Positions 1 through 9,979 of a stretch of DNA of 64,000 bases are shown here, piece by piece. Where the stretch lies: NCBI GenBank assembly GCA_031841125.1, contig CM063108.1:28199399-28263398 (forward strand). Reading direction: 5' to 3'. The notes under the pieces are model-generated. The model worked only from the letters and a program-made list of their open reading frames with translations. It ran no database searches and had not been told where the DNA came from. Source of the DNA: Acanthococcus lagerstroemiae. Its lineage: Eukaryota; Arthropoda; Insecta; Hemiptera; Eriococcidae. The translations under genes and the position numbers were made by a program. How positions within the stretch are numbered: the first letter of the stretch is position 1; each line of letters opens with the position of its first letter.

Positions 1-295
1 ACACCATTAGATATGGTGAAAGGTTCAGTGACTGTTCCCTCAGCTATCATCTGGACCTCGTTTTGAAAATGGAGGGCCTCAGTAATCTTAACCAACTTCT
101 TCGGACACCCAACCTTCCGCAGCACTTTCCAAGGAGCGTTACGGGTTACCATATCAAAAGCTTTCTTCAAGTATCTGAAGATGGCATATTATATTGCTGA
201 ATGCTGTTCTTTGACTTTCTCCATCAACTGTCTGAGGACGCAGATCATGTCCGCTGTACCCTGACTCGACCTGATGAAATCAAGAGGGAGGCGGG
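1..295 (-). pseudogene. Non-LTR retrotransposon RT fragment (decayed)
   Basis: The reverse complement reads as part of an RT palm/fingers region. A segment resembling the FGFR / GTADMI motif is followed by DMICVLRQLMEKVKEQH, then KAFDMVTRNAPWKVLRKVGC, then TISNGV at the window edge. KAFD is catalytic motif A of LINE RTs, and the order matches insect endonuclease-RT proteins. There is an in-frame stop after KEQHSAI, and residues before motif A have drifted (YAIFRYLKKAFD where FIDLTKAFD is usual). The homology fades near position 295 and continues off the left edge of the window. It is a dead relic; the clade was not determined. Confidence 0.75.
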
Positions 296-862
296 ATAGC
301 CCGCTGTTTCATTATCTTCCGACCTGTATTGTCTTGACGATTCGAATTTCCGGTTCACTTCACAGCTGAAACAATCTTCAGCTCTTTGCCTCTATCTTCC
401 CCCTCCCCCTCTGCGAATAGAATTTCAAATATTCTTAATGGCCGATGCTGTAAATCACTCATTTTTGTATCGTTCACCGCTATTTGGATAGTCGAACGAA
501 GCCAACAAACGTCACATCACACTTCCTGCATTCGTATGTGTAAATAAAATTGCATACCTTATTCGCCGTAAATAATCACCGGGCCACACAATGTAACGGG
601 TTAGCAATGTAGTAGACCGACAAAACTATGCGGCCTGTTTGATTCCCACTTATTTTCCACTGGATGGGAGTCGTATGATTTTTATTTGGGAGGGTAGCGC
701 ATCTTTTGGGGCAAAAAAGTTTCTCCCCCTTGTAAAGGAGTCTGAAATGTGCCACCGACTTTGAAATCTTAAATGGAAACCTATCGAATAAAATATCGAA
801 ATAGGGGTTATTTGGGTCACTGATTTTGAATATCGCTTCAGATTTAGAATCTGACCTCCGCC
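296..862. other. Intergenic, no gene seen
   Basis: I see no supported coding exon. Around 770-850 the sequence TGGGTCACTGATTTTGAATA followed by a GAATCTGA-type motif resembles, in reverse orientation, the diverged repeat units described at 2.46 kb (AAATCAGCGACCCA-type motif). Confidence 0.5.
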
Positions 863-2400
863 CTAGGCCCTCAAATTAAAAAAAAAAAACAGACAAAAGT
901 GGCAGGTGTCTTCTTCTCGAAGATAAATAAAATTCTTCTCGTTGAGAAATGAGAAGGAATGATTTTGCTCGCTTTCTTCGGGAAAAGGAAACGAAAAGAT
1001 GATTTTCACTTTCTTCAAGATGAGAAGAACAAGCTTCTCTTTCTTCAGAAAAACATTTAAGAATATGAAATCCATTATAATCATAACTAGAAAAAGCAAT
1101 TTACTCATCTTTCCTAGAAGAGGAAGTTCTGCTCACCGGGATCAGAAATCAGTTTCGTCTCCTTTGTACAGAAAAACCATGTTTCTCAATCTTCAAAAAA
1201 TGGACATTCGTTTTAGTCTGGCTTCAACGAAAGAAAATTCTTTTCATTCAGAGAATGAAAAGAGGTTAGCCATTTATTTTTCTCAAACTATTTTTTTCAA
1301 TAAATTACTTATTCTTCAAAAATATAACTAATTATTTTCTATCTCTCAAAAAAGTGAACGGAATATTTGTAATTTCAAAAAGTTAAGGAGCGATTTTCTT
1401 TTACCTCCTCAAAGAAAGAAGCTTATCTTTTTTATACAAGACCATTTTCCCGTTTCCTTTGAGGAAAGCTACAAGTTCCCCCTTCGTTTCTTAATATCGA
1501 TAATTTATCTTATCCAGATCTGTACGAGTCTCAGAATCCAAATAAGCTTCCAATGAGCCAGACTGACTTAACTTTAAAAAGTGAACAAGCCATCACTGAA
1601 ATTTTTCACTCGACAAGAGCAGAATCTTGTAAACTAAGCAAATGATCAAAATTGGAAAACAAAAAAGGTACCTGTTCCTTTTGCAGAAGCAAGAGAACCC
1701 TTCTCGGTGAATTATTTTGAAAATTTCGGTTGTGTTCTGTGCGTGAGGAGAAACCAATCGGTCTTTCCTTCTACTTAGTGTCGGAAATGTGTGGAAAGAA
1801 GAGAAGAATTTTATTTTGGAATGAGAGAGAAAAAATCGTCCCTTCGGCTGCTTGGTAGAACATCGTTCCTCTCTTCTGGAAAAAAAGAGAAAGTTTCTCT
1901 TTCCATGAAAGACGGAACGAAATTTCTTTCGTTCGAGAAAGGAACGGCCAAATTTCCGGTAAAAGAATTCTCATTCGTGAGAGAAAAGGGGTGATTTTTT
2001 TCAAATAAAATAAAATTTTTCATTTTTTGAAACCAAGTCCTCATTTAAGAAAAGAAAACGACGATTGCATCCTCTTCTCTAGAAGAAAGAAAACTAGTTC
2101 CGGCTTTCTCAATGCTCTTCACTCGAAAAAGGGAAAGGGCGATTTTTTTCTCTTTCCTCGTAGGATCAAGTCAATTTTTTATCTTGAAGGGAGAAATTCT
2201 CCCCCAATTTTTGTGGAATACCCAACAACGTTCACACATTGCTTCGTCGGAACTCTTGCATTATAAGAACTCTTCTTGCCCAAAGAATAAACATGTTCCG
2301 CATTCTACAAAAAAAAAAAAAAATTGTATCCTTTACTTAGCATCACTTCAATAAAAGGAGTTAGTTCTCTTTCCATTTACAAAATGAAGAGGTTTTACCT
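863..2400. repeat. GA/CT-rich degenerate palindromic repeat tract
   Basis: About 1.5 kb is built from alternating purine and pyrimidine blocks of the type TTTCTTCTCGAGAAGAAAG, so each short block can pair with its neighbours. Examples are TCTTCTCGAAGATAAATAAA near 910, CTTCTCGTTGAGAAATGAGA near 936 and AAGATGAGAAGAACAAGCTT near 1017. The same flavour recurs near 1810-1990 and 2040-2170. Short open frames occur on both strands, but they overlap and are consequences of the low-complexity composition. It is probably a decayed short-unit tandem or foldback repeat; ends are approximate. Confidence 0.5.
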
Positions 2401-2454
2401 CCGCCTTTGTGAAACACCCCACGAATTGGCATTTTGGAAAGGGAAAAATTTATT

Positions 2455-3060
2455 TGGAGCACTGATTGAAATCGTATTAAACATCTGACCGAATTTTCAA
2501 ATAGAGCAATCCAGAATCAGGAGATCAAATTGTGATTGTATTTTGTAAATCGGCGACCTAAAAATTTTTATTCTGATACCTTGTTTAATTCGTTTAACAA
2601 ACTCGCAGTAGCCTATTTGAAAGGATCAAATTTGGGTTTTGAGGCCCAACTGAGGGTCGGATCAAAAATCTGATACAATATGTATTTGAAATCAGCGGGG
2701 AAAAAAAACTTGTTCCAATACTTTGCATAATTTTGTATTCCAAGTCAGTTTTGCCTTTTTTTTTCTCTCTTATTTGGGAGTTCGGGGGAGGGTTGGATCA
2801 AATTTTAAGGCAATATTTGAAATTAGCGGCCCACAAAACATTTGTTTTGATAAGCTTTTCAATGTTGTATTCCACGTCAGTTTTGCTCTTTTTTTTTCTA
2901 CTTCAAATTTGGCACTTTGAATGGGTCGGATCAAAGTATGATGTGATGTTTGAATTCTTTCCAAGTCAGTTTCGCTCAATTTCATCTTTCAAATTATGTG
3001 CTTTAGGTTTTCCTTTATTTTAAAGATTTTCTAATTTCGATTTGCCAAATGAAAGCAACG
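2455..3060 (+). repeat. Diverged ~130-145-bp tandem repeat (GGATC...AAATCAGCG family)
   Basis: Three diverged units show the pattern GTCGGATCAAAAATCTGATA (2656), then TTTGAAATCAGCG. They start near 2650, 2787 and 2928, giving a spacing of about 135-145 bp. A related partial unit lies near 2465-2530. Relatives occur at 16.5, 51.7, 52.4 and 61.3 kb, so this is a dispersed family in the window. Nothing in it looks coding. Confidence 0.6.
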
Positions 3061-3352
3061 TCGCTCAGTTTTCAGTTTTTAGCATATTACTTTTTAAAAG
3101 AATTACGCTGATACGATTGCTCGCGTAGTAGAAAGACGGACGGAGGTTACAAATTTTGGTGTTTCTGGAGGCAGGTTCTTCTGAAGAACACCCAAAACTC
3201 GACGCAAAAAATTGGTCTAGAAGTAGGTAAGTAGGTATCCCGTGTTCGGTTTCATATAAATCTAAATTTCGGAATTAATTTTTGGCCCAGTAATCGATGA
3301 TGGCGGTGCGTATGGCGGTGCACGCGACTTTCCTATATGTGAACTAAAGTTA

Positions 3353-3393
<41 letters not shown>

Positions 3394-3770
3394 AAAAAAA
3401 TCAAATTTGAATCGTATGAAATAAATTTCTGCGCGGCTCAAGAATAGACTCGAAAAACACCAGAAACCTGGGGGCTTCAGATTCCGATATTTCTGGTTCC
3501 CTTGCCAGTCCACTATCACTAGTCGTTTGACCTCCCTTTCCATCCTCTATTCAAAATCATGAAGCCAAGACTTGTACTTTTTTTTGCTTTACAAAAAAAT
3601 TGTTCTCAAATTTTATCCGTAAAAAATATTTTTTTTCATTAGTGTCAAAAATGTAAATTAAGACTTCCCTCTATATTGACTAAATATCATGTGGTAAAAA
3701 AATCATAAATGCTACGAATTAAATTCCTATACAGTTCAAGTATAGACCTGAAGGCATGGCCGGAGAATCC
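3061..3770. other. Intergenic; long A homopolymer
   Basis: The only notable feature is an uninterrupted A run of about 33 bases at 3357-3390. It might be the tail of an old retroposed sequence on the + strand, but I found no recognisable retrotransposon or mRNA body just upstream. Otherwise I see no supported gene. Confidence 0.4.
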
Positions 3771-3910
3771 CCAGTAGCCAAAGTCGGATTTAAGATTTCG
3801 TGGCCCTGGAGCCCAGGGAGATGTGGAGGCCCCAATTTCATGACTAATTTGTGAAGGCCTGGGGTCCTGGGCCCCGTGGGTCCCTCCCTAAATCCGGCCC
3901 TACCAGTAGC
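3771..3910. mobile_element. hAT-like MITE, copy 1 (8-bp TSD)
   Basis: The element spans 3779-3902 (124 bp). It is flanked by a perfect 8-bp target-site duplication, CCAGTAGC, at 3771-3778 and 3903-3910. The ends are imperfect terminal inverted repeats: CAAAGTCGGATTTAAG at the left, and TAGGGCCGGATTTAGG read inward from the right. GC-rich blocks (GTGGCCCTGGAGCCCAGGGA and TCCTGGGCCCCGTGGGTCCC) can also pair. An 8-bp duplication is the hallmark of hAT (and P-like) transposases, and CAGGG-type ends fit hAT. It encodes no transposase and would be mobilised in trans. A second copy lies at 33.57-33.82 kb. Confidence 0.85.
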
Positions 3911-5560
3911 AAATGTGCACTTGCACCTAATTGGATTTCCAGTTACTTCTTTCATTAAATGACAAAAAAAAAACGCACACACAGTACTCGAGACAAAAAA
4001 TTTACCACTTTCCTAGAAATTACCCCCGTCAATGGTCTTGAGTTTGCACCTACTTAGAAAATGAAAAAGTACCGACCGTGCCTTAAGGACACATTCGACA
4101 AAGCTAATTAATTATTCACCAAAAATTAGAGGGTACAGAGTAAAGTCGGAACGTAGACTGGAAATCAGTTAGCAAAGTACGCCCAGAACCGTTGGGTCCA
4201 ATTCACCCGTACTAAACACGGTCAAAATTTTTTGCACCGGAGGGATATTTACCATTTTTTACCATACAAATTTACCGTGTTCGTGCTTTACACCAAATTA
4301 AGGGCCGATTTGAGTCAAAATTTTCAAAACTGATTTCAAACATTGTATTAAAACAGGTCAAGAAACATTTATTGTATGTTTGGTTTTGTGTCCTGGTGTC
4401 GGCATTATTTTACTTTTTTTTTTTTTTTTTTTTTGTTTAATGCCGAAAAAGGCTTATACCGAAATTTCAGAGTCAGCTTTGACATCAGCAGAAAATTGTT
4501 TTGCTTTTACTTTCGTGTAAAAATGAAGTAGTTATTTGATATCTTAAATTTAAAAATTTACCAAAATTAAATTTTGAACCTGGGAACGATTTTGTTTTCT
4601 GAGTGTGTCCATAATTTCATCTACTTTCAGGGCATGTTTATTGTAATCATCTGATTTTTTTCTGAAGAATCGTGTTCGGTTGATAAATGTTCTTTGGAAA
4701 ATCTTTTTGGAAGTTATCTGCTAAACTTCTAGGTTGTGGGCTACGGGTTCTTATTTTTTTTTTTAATGACAAAAAAAAAAAGAAGAACATAATGAAAATT
4801 AGGTAACGTCATTATTAAGAAATACTTTAGGAGACGTAATATTCGAAAATTTACTAAATAAAAGACACGCTATTTGCATAATGAGATGTCTATGTTTTAT
4901 TCGGCATACCAAAGAACATGTCAACTTCATTCAATTTTGACGAAAATTCTAGCTCCGCGCCGCCCTTAACGACTAGAACACCCATAATATTACTGGAATA
5001 CTCTGCTGTATGTCGTACGTTAGTATGGGCTAACTGAGAGATGAAGGCAGCGCTCCAAAAAATTGATTGTAAAGCTAGTCAATTTTATTGTATTGTGGGT
5101 ATACATGTTCGGTTCCACTGTGTTCGAGTTTCGGGCGGCTTCATCGACTTGGTCATTAGCCTCTATGCTGCAGTAGCTTGGAATCCATAGAATTGCTGGA
5201 ATAGGGGAGAATAACTCATATTTCGATGCTTTTTTCGATTCACCGAGCCAAGTCAATTGCGATCCTTTGAAGGATATTGTGTCAAATTTGAAGCTGAATT
5301 CCGGACAATTCAAAAATCGAATGATCTATCTGAAATCTAAGACCCCAAAAAATCCTTTAACGACACTTTTCATAAGCATGTCAGAAGTTAATGGTACATT
5401 CAAGCCCTTCTTTGTGAAAAGAGAATATGTACCTTAGCCCCCCCCCCAAACAAAAAACTATATCGTGCCGCTTGAATATTATTTTTCGTGTCATGTTGAC
5501 AACAGCCCATTGTTCGAAAATTCCAGGAGAGCTTAGTTGTGATGTTACACACTGGTCTCC
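3911..5560. other. Intergenic, AT-rich, no gene seen
   Basis: The stretch contains a T homopolymer of about 20 bases near 4414-4433 and a shorter one near 4754. I could not support any gene or defined repeat in it. Confidence 0.4.
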
Positions 5561-6345
5561 AGTTGGCAGTCAGTCATTCGATTTCTTGCACAACCTTTGG
5601 TAGACTCCCTCCACCCACCAGAATACTAATTTCGAACGTTTTTACCATAATATTTCTCGAGCCTCCATGCAACGGATGCTGGACATTTTCTACTTGAGCG
5701 CCGCTACGCTGCGGCACTGGCGCGGTTGGCCGGAACCAGAAACGAGTACGACCCGCACATCGTGAACGTCTTTTCGGCGAACACAAAGCGTTTTTAATTC
5801 GGCCGTTAAATTTGGGAAATCTCAATCTCGTCCGAGGGCCGTCGGACAGCATCATTAATTACCCCGCGCGGCGCGCGCCCGCTTCGACCGCCAGTTCATC
5901 TGTTCCGGGGGATTAAATTGTTTAACGCCGAGTCGAAGAATAAGAGGTTAAGTTTACGAGATCGGGAGGATTGCGAGGCATCCTTACCTCTCTACCTCGG
6001 TCCTTCAAATTTGGCCGTTCGCAAGATCGGCTCAGTCTGCTGCCCGGCCCTGTTCCAGCGTGTCCACGCGCCAATATCTCCGCTCGTGATAAATGACACG
6101 AACATTGCCGCGCGTGTTGTCCGGGTTTCAGTATGACGACGTACCCAGTTTTACACCCTTTTTACGTCTGTACTGCAGCCATGGTCCAGCGGTAAAGCAT
6201 CATTGTGATGAAGCATCTTTGTTTGGGGGCGGGGTTACTTTAACAGGCGGCGTCGAAAAATTGGTGAATCAAAATAACACAGAGGCGCCAGAGGGGATCA
6301 TGAGTGGGGTGGTAGTTCCAAAATCTGATGGCTGAGTTTAAGTTT
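5561..6345. other. CpG-rich, single-copy-looking island
   Basis: Compared with the AT-rich surroundings, this stretch keeps many CpG dinucleotides (for example CCCCGCGCGGCGCGCGCCCG at 5863-5882) and has no visible repeat structure. It could be a regulatory or conserved non-coding segment, or contain an unrecognised exon. The open frames in it match no family I know. Confidence 0.35.
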
Positions 6346-6663
6346 GCTTATTTTCTGTTGAAAATGCAATTTTAATAAGGTAGGAGGGGTTCAGAGTTGG
6401 AAATCGAGTGGTACTGTCGGAGACGGTTTCGTTCTAGAATGATACACATACTTAGTGTAAGCAGCTGAGACAGGAACCAAGCAGGATCTGGAAATGCTAG
6501 AAATCCTGTTTCTCGGAGGATCACAAAATCCGTTATCCCAAGCAGGGGGTGGTGGTTCACCAACTTTTCTCTTTTTAAAGAAAAGTAATCGATCAACCTA
6601 TCGAAATTGTTTGTTTTTTACTTTTCCGAATTTAAACATTCTGCTATGTGGATTCCCGATTTT
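6346..6663. other. Intergenic, nothing recognised
   Basis: AT-rich sequence between the CpG-rich island and the MITE. No gene or repeat could be supported. Confidence 0.4.
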
Positions 6664-6832
6664 ATAGCTGTATTTTCAAACAACACTTAATTTTTTAAGT
6701 GCCCTTAAATGGAAAAGATCACTTAAAATTGCCCTGAAGTAACCTCTGGAGGTTACGTATAAGTGCAGTTTTAAGTGATCTTTTCATTTAAGGGCACTTA
6801 AATAATTCGGTGTTGTTTGAAAACACGGCTAT
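6664..6832. mobile_element. MITE with ~75-bp inverted arms
   Basis: The left arm begins ATAGCTGTATTTTCAAACAA. The reverse complement of the right end begins ATAGCCGTGTTTTCAAACAA. Both continue with a motif of the form TTTAAGTGCCCTTAAATG, then GATCACTTAAAA. The arms meet around the short palindrome AACCTCTGGAGGTT at about 6741-6754. The total length is about 169 bp and there is no coding capacity. I could not settle the target duplication, so the superfamily is unknown. A transcript would fold into a nearly perfect hairpin. Confidence 0.8.
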
Positions 6833-7699
6833 TTAGCTCCAAAAGAAAACTTAATGCTTCAACTGAGCGATAATAGCTCGTCTTCCAAATATTGAAATAA
6901 CAGTTTATGAGCCACTAATTTCGAAAATCGCCTCAGATTTTCGACTCGATTTGGATTTCAGCTCCGAAAACTTGCGGATTTTTCGATGTTTATACGAGAA
7001 AGAAATGTGCTGAGTCTGGATCACGGCGAGAGCATTTGAAATCAAAGAACAAGAGGGAGTAGAAAAAGGGCGTGTATTGATCAACAAAAAAAAAAAAAAA
7101 AAAAAACAGATCTCAGGCCTGTCAAAGCGGAAGTAAACGATAAGAAATCACTGAAAATCGTAAAAAATCTTTGAGAAATGAAAAATCCTTTAAGAAAAGC
7201 TTATGTGGCCGCAGTCACAGAGAGTCATCGACTCGTCATTCCGTTGACTTTGACGTCACACACTGTGCATGCTTGTAGTGTTTGTCGGGGTGTCGGCCTT
7301 ATTTCTTTTATTTTTTGCTTACATTATTTACACTCTATAAACATGTGAAATCGAGTAAGGAATTTCGTTTTCTGAGAATTTTCGCGGGAAACCTCAAACT
7401 CCTCAAAAAATCCTGAACATTTCGAAAATCTTAAAAAAAAAAATCTTTGAACTTTCTCATAGGACCCAAATATTTTTAAATCTGAGGATAAATCCTTGGG
7501 ATTGACCGACCTGACAGATCTTCATAAATGCTAGACTTACTGTGACTGAACTGTAACTGTGGTAAATTAACTGGATGTCTTGAGCTACAAAATATAAAAC
7601 TGAAAACTAAAACTAAACTAATGTCCTACCTGGCCGATCAGTAGAAAAAGAAGAATGAGTCAAGAGAGTAATAAAAAGGTCACATCAGATATGTAGGAA
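6833..7699. other. Intergenic, A-rich run
   Basis: The stretch contains an A run of about 22 bases near 7085-7106. Near 6904-6960 there is a motif like the 2.46-kb repeat family in reverse orientation (CACTAATTTCGAAAATCGCC). No gene seen. Confidence 0.4.
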
Positions 7700-7975
7700 T
7701 GCAGGAGCAGCCCTGTAGAAAGAAAAAGAGGGCCTGGGGGGAATTTCCACGGGCTCCGCTCTCCTTCCAGTTTATTTTGTTCTTCTATCGAATAGGAAAA
7801 TATTATAAGCTACGAGGTTAGAGGTTTCTTTCATAGTGTAAGGGGTGATTGCTGATTTGATGTACAGAATGATGTAGCCGTACGTGTTGAAATTGAGGCC
7901 TGTTGAAAATATCGAGCCTCCCTGAAAGTCCGGGCCTGGAGTGCTCCCCCCCTTCTCGTCAGAGTTGTGCAGGAG
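7700..7975. mobile_element. hAT-like non-autonomous element, family 2 copy 1 (8-bp TSD)
   Basis: The body lies at 7708-7967 (260 bp), between perfect 8-bp duplications TGCAGGAG at 7700-7707 and 7968-7975. The left end reads CAGCCCTGTAGAAAGAAAAA. The right end read inward is CAACTCTGACGAGAAGGGGG. The copy at 50.20-50.46 kb is in the opposite orientation. The two align along their length, for example at the shared block TACATCAAATCAGCAATC in that copy's orientation, and each has its own duplication. The element has no transposase, so it would need a hAT enzyme in trans. Confidence 0.85.
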
Positions 7976-8099
7976 ACAAATGACGTTTCTTAGATATCGA
8001 AAAAATTGAAATGGAAATATGCGAGCCATATAGCAAGACAATAAGGGGAAAGATGGAGTAAGAAAAGCAGAATTTTGGGTGCCGTACGAACACAAAACG

Positions 8100-8346
8100 A
8101 TCAAAAGGCAGGCCGCTGACTCGCTGGAGAGATGAAATCAGGAAAGAAATGGGTCCACTGTGGAGGAGGGTAGCCGCTAATAAAATCGAATGGAGGAATC
8201 GCGGAGAGGCATATGCCCAGAGGTGGGCTGAAATGGGCCAGGGAATGGAGGGAGCCTCTATCCCGTAAAATATAAGAGTTAACTAAAATGTAAATACCTA
8301 TAACATTTCAATAAATGCTAATAATAATAATAATAATAATAATAAT
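8100..8346 (+). pseudogene. 5'-truncated LINE: RT C-terminal end with (AAT)n tail
   Basis: From about 8107 the + strand encodes GRPLTRWRDEIRKEMGPLWR, then RVAANKIEWRNRGEAYAQRW, then AEMGQGMEGASIP and a stop (TAA near 8267). This is the typical carboxy end of insect endonuclease-RT proteins, comparable to PARWRDDITQFLRN and EWERLQETFARYG at the end of the 17-kb element. About 50 bp of 3' UTR and an (AAT)n tail at about 8320-8346 follow. The remainder of the element is absent, so the copy is severely 5'-truncated. Flanking sequences near 8066 and 8349 look related but do not give a clean target duplication. Confidence 0.8.
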
Positions 8347-8800
8347 ATTGCAGGTTTTTTGGGTTTTGTACGACAGAAGTGTTTAGTCTAGACCGCAGCG
8401 AGGGCACTCGAAATTAAAAAAACGAAAGCGAAAGAAAAAACGAGTATATTAATTGACCAATTGAATGAATAGATTTTCAGAGTGTTAAACATAAAATGTG
8501 ACTGAACTGTTACTGAACTAAACTGAACTAAACTGAACGGATGTTCTTCCAGGCCGAGTGAAGAAGAAAAAGGAGCGCACATTACAGGTCCGTAGCCAGA
8601 GGGGTGCGGGGGTGATCTTAGCGCTTGCTGGAGCCCCCCTGGTAAAATTTCGTGAATGAAAATAACAAATTCTATATATTTTTCTGTTTTCTCGTTAATT
8701 TTGTTAACAACTTTTTTCCCCATTACATCTTATGGCTTATAATCTTGGCAACATTGATTTTGCTTTGAAAGATAGACGAATCGTGTGTTTGTCGTTCTTT
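8347..8800. other. Intergenic; short ACTGAACT-type repeat
   Basis: Near 8500-8540 there is a short run of ACTGAACTAA-type units, followed by TTCTTCCAGGCCGAGTGAAG. A similar block occurs near 7545-7650. Near 8585 the sequence GTCCGTAGCCAGAGGGGTGC resembles an element terminus, but I could not find its partner. No gene seen. Confidence 0.35.
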
Positions 8801-9042
8801 ATATGTCACGTATCGGGGTCTGGTTGGCGAGTGTATAGCGCGCTGGTTTCGGAATCCGGAGACCTCGGGTTCGAGCCCACGTAGTAACTCCCTACATTTC
8901 GACGCCGGCCGGTTTTCCGGCAAAAAGAGAAGATGGCTAAGCTAGCCTTAACAGCCTCCCCAACGTTTCTGAGGAAATTCTCGAGAGGGCGGATTCCAGG
9001 GTTCGGGTTGAGAGCAAAATTGGAAAAGAACATATGTGACGT
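8801..9042 (+). mobile_element. tRNA-derived SINE, copy 1
   Basis: The SINE body is about 8812-9031. Its head resembles a tRNA: a box-A-like GGTTGGCGAGTGTATAGCGC, a TTTCGGA anticodon-loop-like segment, and a box-B-like GGTTCGAGCCC (8869-8879). These form the internal RNA polymerase III promoter of such elements. Head length and a TCG at the anticodon position suggest an Arg-type tRNA ancestor, which is inference. The tail half shares GGCGGATTCCAGGGTTCGGG with the second copy at 11.77-11.99 kb. The flanks ATATGTCACGT (8801-8811) and ATATGTGACGT (9032-9042) form an 11-bp target duplication with one mismatch. It has no ORF and would rely on a LINE RT in trans. Confidence 0.85.
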
Positions 9043-9110
9043 GTCACAAGAAAAAGGCCCGAGTGTCCATCCAGCAGTTTCAGACACAGAGGCCTTTTTC
9101 TTGTGTCACA
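9041..9110. repeat. Short hairpin next to the SINE
   Basis: GTGTCACAAGAAAAAGGCC at 9041-9059 pairs with GGCCTTTTTCTTGTGTCACA at 9091-9110, giving an 18-19-bp stem and a loop of about 32 bases. It overlaps the SINE's right-hand duplication. It may be a tiny MITE remnant that provided the insertion site. Confidence 0.65.
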
Positions 9111-9622
9111 TTGCAATTCACAAATACAGTGGTAGGCTCGCGATTCAGTTCACATTGAATATCTATGGCTAAATGCCTGAATGGCTGTTTGAGAATTGAT
9201 AACTTGATAAGTCCACAGAAATAGAATTTTTTTACTTCGGAAGTTCGGAAATTTGATCGCTGTAAAAGTGTTAACCTTTTTTTCACGCGATATATTCAAT
9301 TTTTTTTCAATGGGTTGTCGGTAAGTTGAATCACCAATTTTGATTATGAATTTTGAGACCAAATTCAATGTTCTTATTGTAACACTATAAATTTCCGATT
9401 TTTCTTTCATAAGGTTTGGTTTATATATTTTAAACATAATGGATAAGTGGCTGAAGAAATTTACGGTAAAATCCAAAGAATGTGACGATAAAGATTCGAC
9501 TCCAACTTCTTCGAATTCGTGCCTGAACAACGAACCTCTAAAAATAATAAAATATGACATGATTTTATTGATTTATTATAACTTATGATTGTTCAGCATC
9601 TATTGATGGCGTCACCTTGTCA
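9111..9622. other. Intergenic, nothing recognised
   Basis: AT-rich sequence with no supported gene. The open frames here have no recognisable domain. Confidence 0.4.
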
Positions 9623-9979
9623 CAGTGGCGTAGCCAGGATTTTCCCAAGGGGGAGGGGGGCAGAATTTTTAAAGAAATAAAAGGTTGAAAATTGAGGTAT
9701 TTTTTCAAAATCGCTGAATTAGAGGACTATTTTATAAAAACAAACGTGAATACTGCTCGAGCGAAAATTTTTCGAAAAAACGTGTTTTAAAGGCGAAAAA
9801 TTGCTCATTTTTTGCATATTTTACATTCAATTTCAGGTTCCTTGGGAACATTTGCCCCCCCCCCCCCGCCAACAACACTTTTTCGTAGAAATCTTCGCAT
9901 TATATACTATGTGTGTTCTCAAGCCTCCTCTGGTAAACAGTCAGCACCCCCTACCGCAGATGCATGGCTACGGGCCAGG
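9623..9979. mobile_element. Probable TIR element (CAGTGGCGTAGCCAGG end)
   Basis: The left end reads CAGTGGCGTAGCCAGGATTT followed by a G-rich block. The right end read inward is CCTGGCCCGTAGCCATGCAT followed by GGTAGGGGG. The shared core CGTAGCCA and the paired G-rich subterminal blocks indicate imperfect terminal inverted repeats about 350 bp apart. Candidate flanks (CTTGTCA and TTCGTCA) match only in part, so the target duplication and superfamily are uncertain. No coding capacity seen. Confidence 0.5.

Noticed and set aside
3262..3543. 93-codon minus-strand ORF with a phenylalanine run
   Set aside because: The run comes from the A33 homopolymer; nothing else supports coding.
8812..8885. 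tRNA gene
   Set aside because: The tRNA-like head lacks clean acceptor and anticodon stems and continues into a SINE body shared with another copy.
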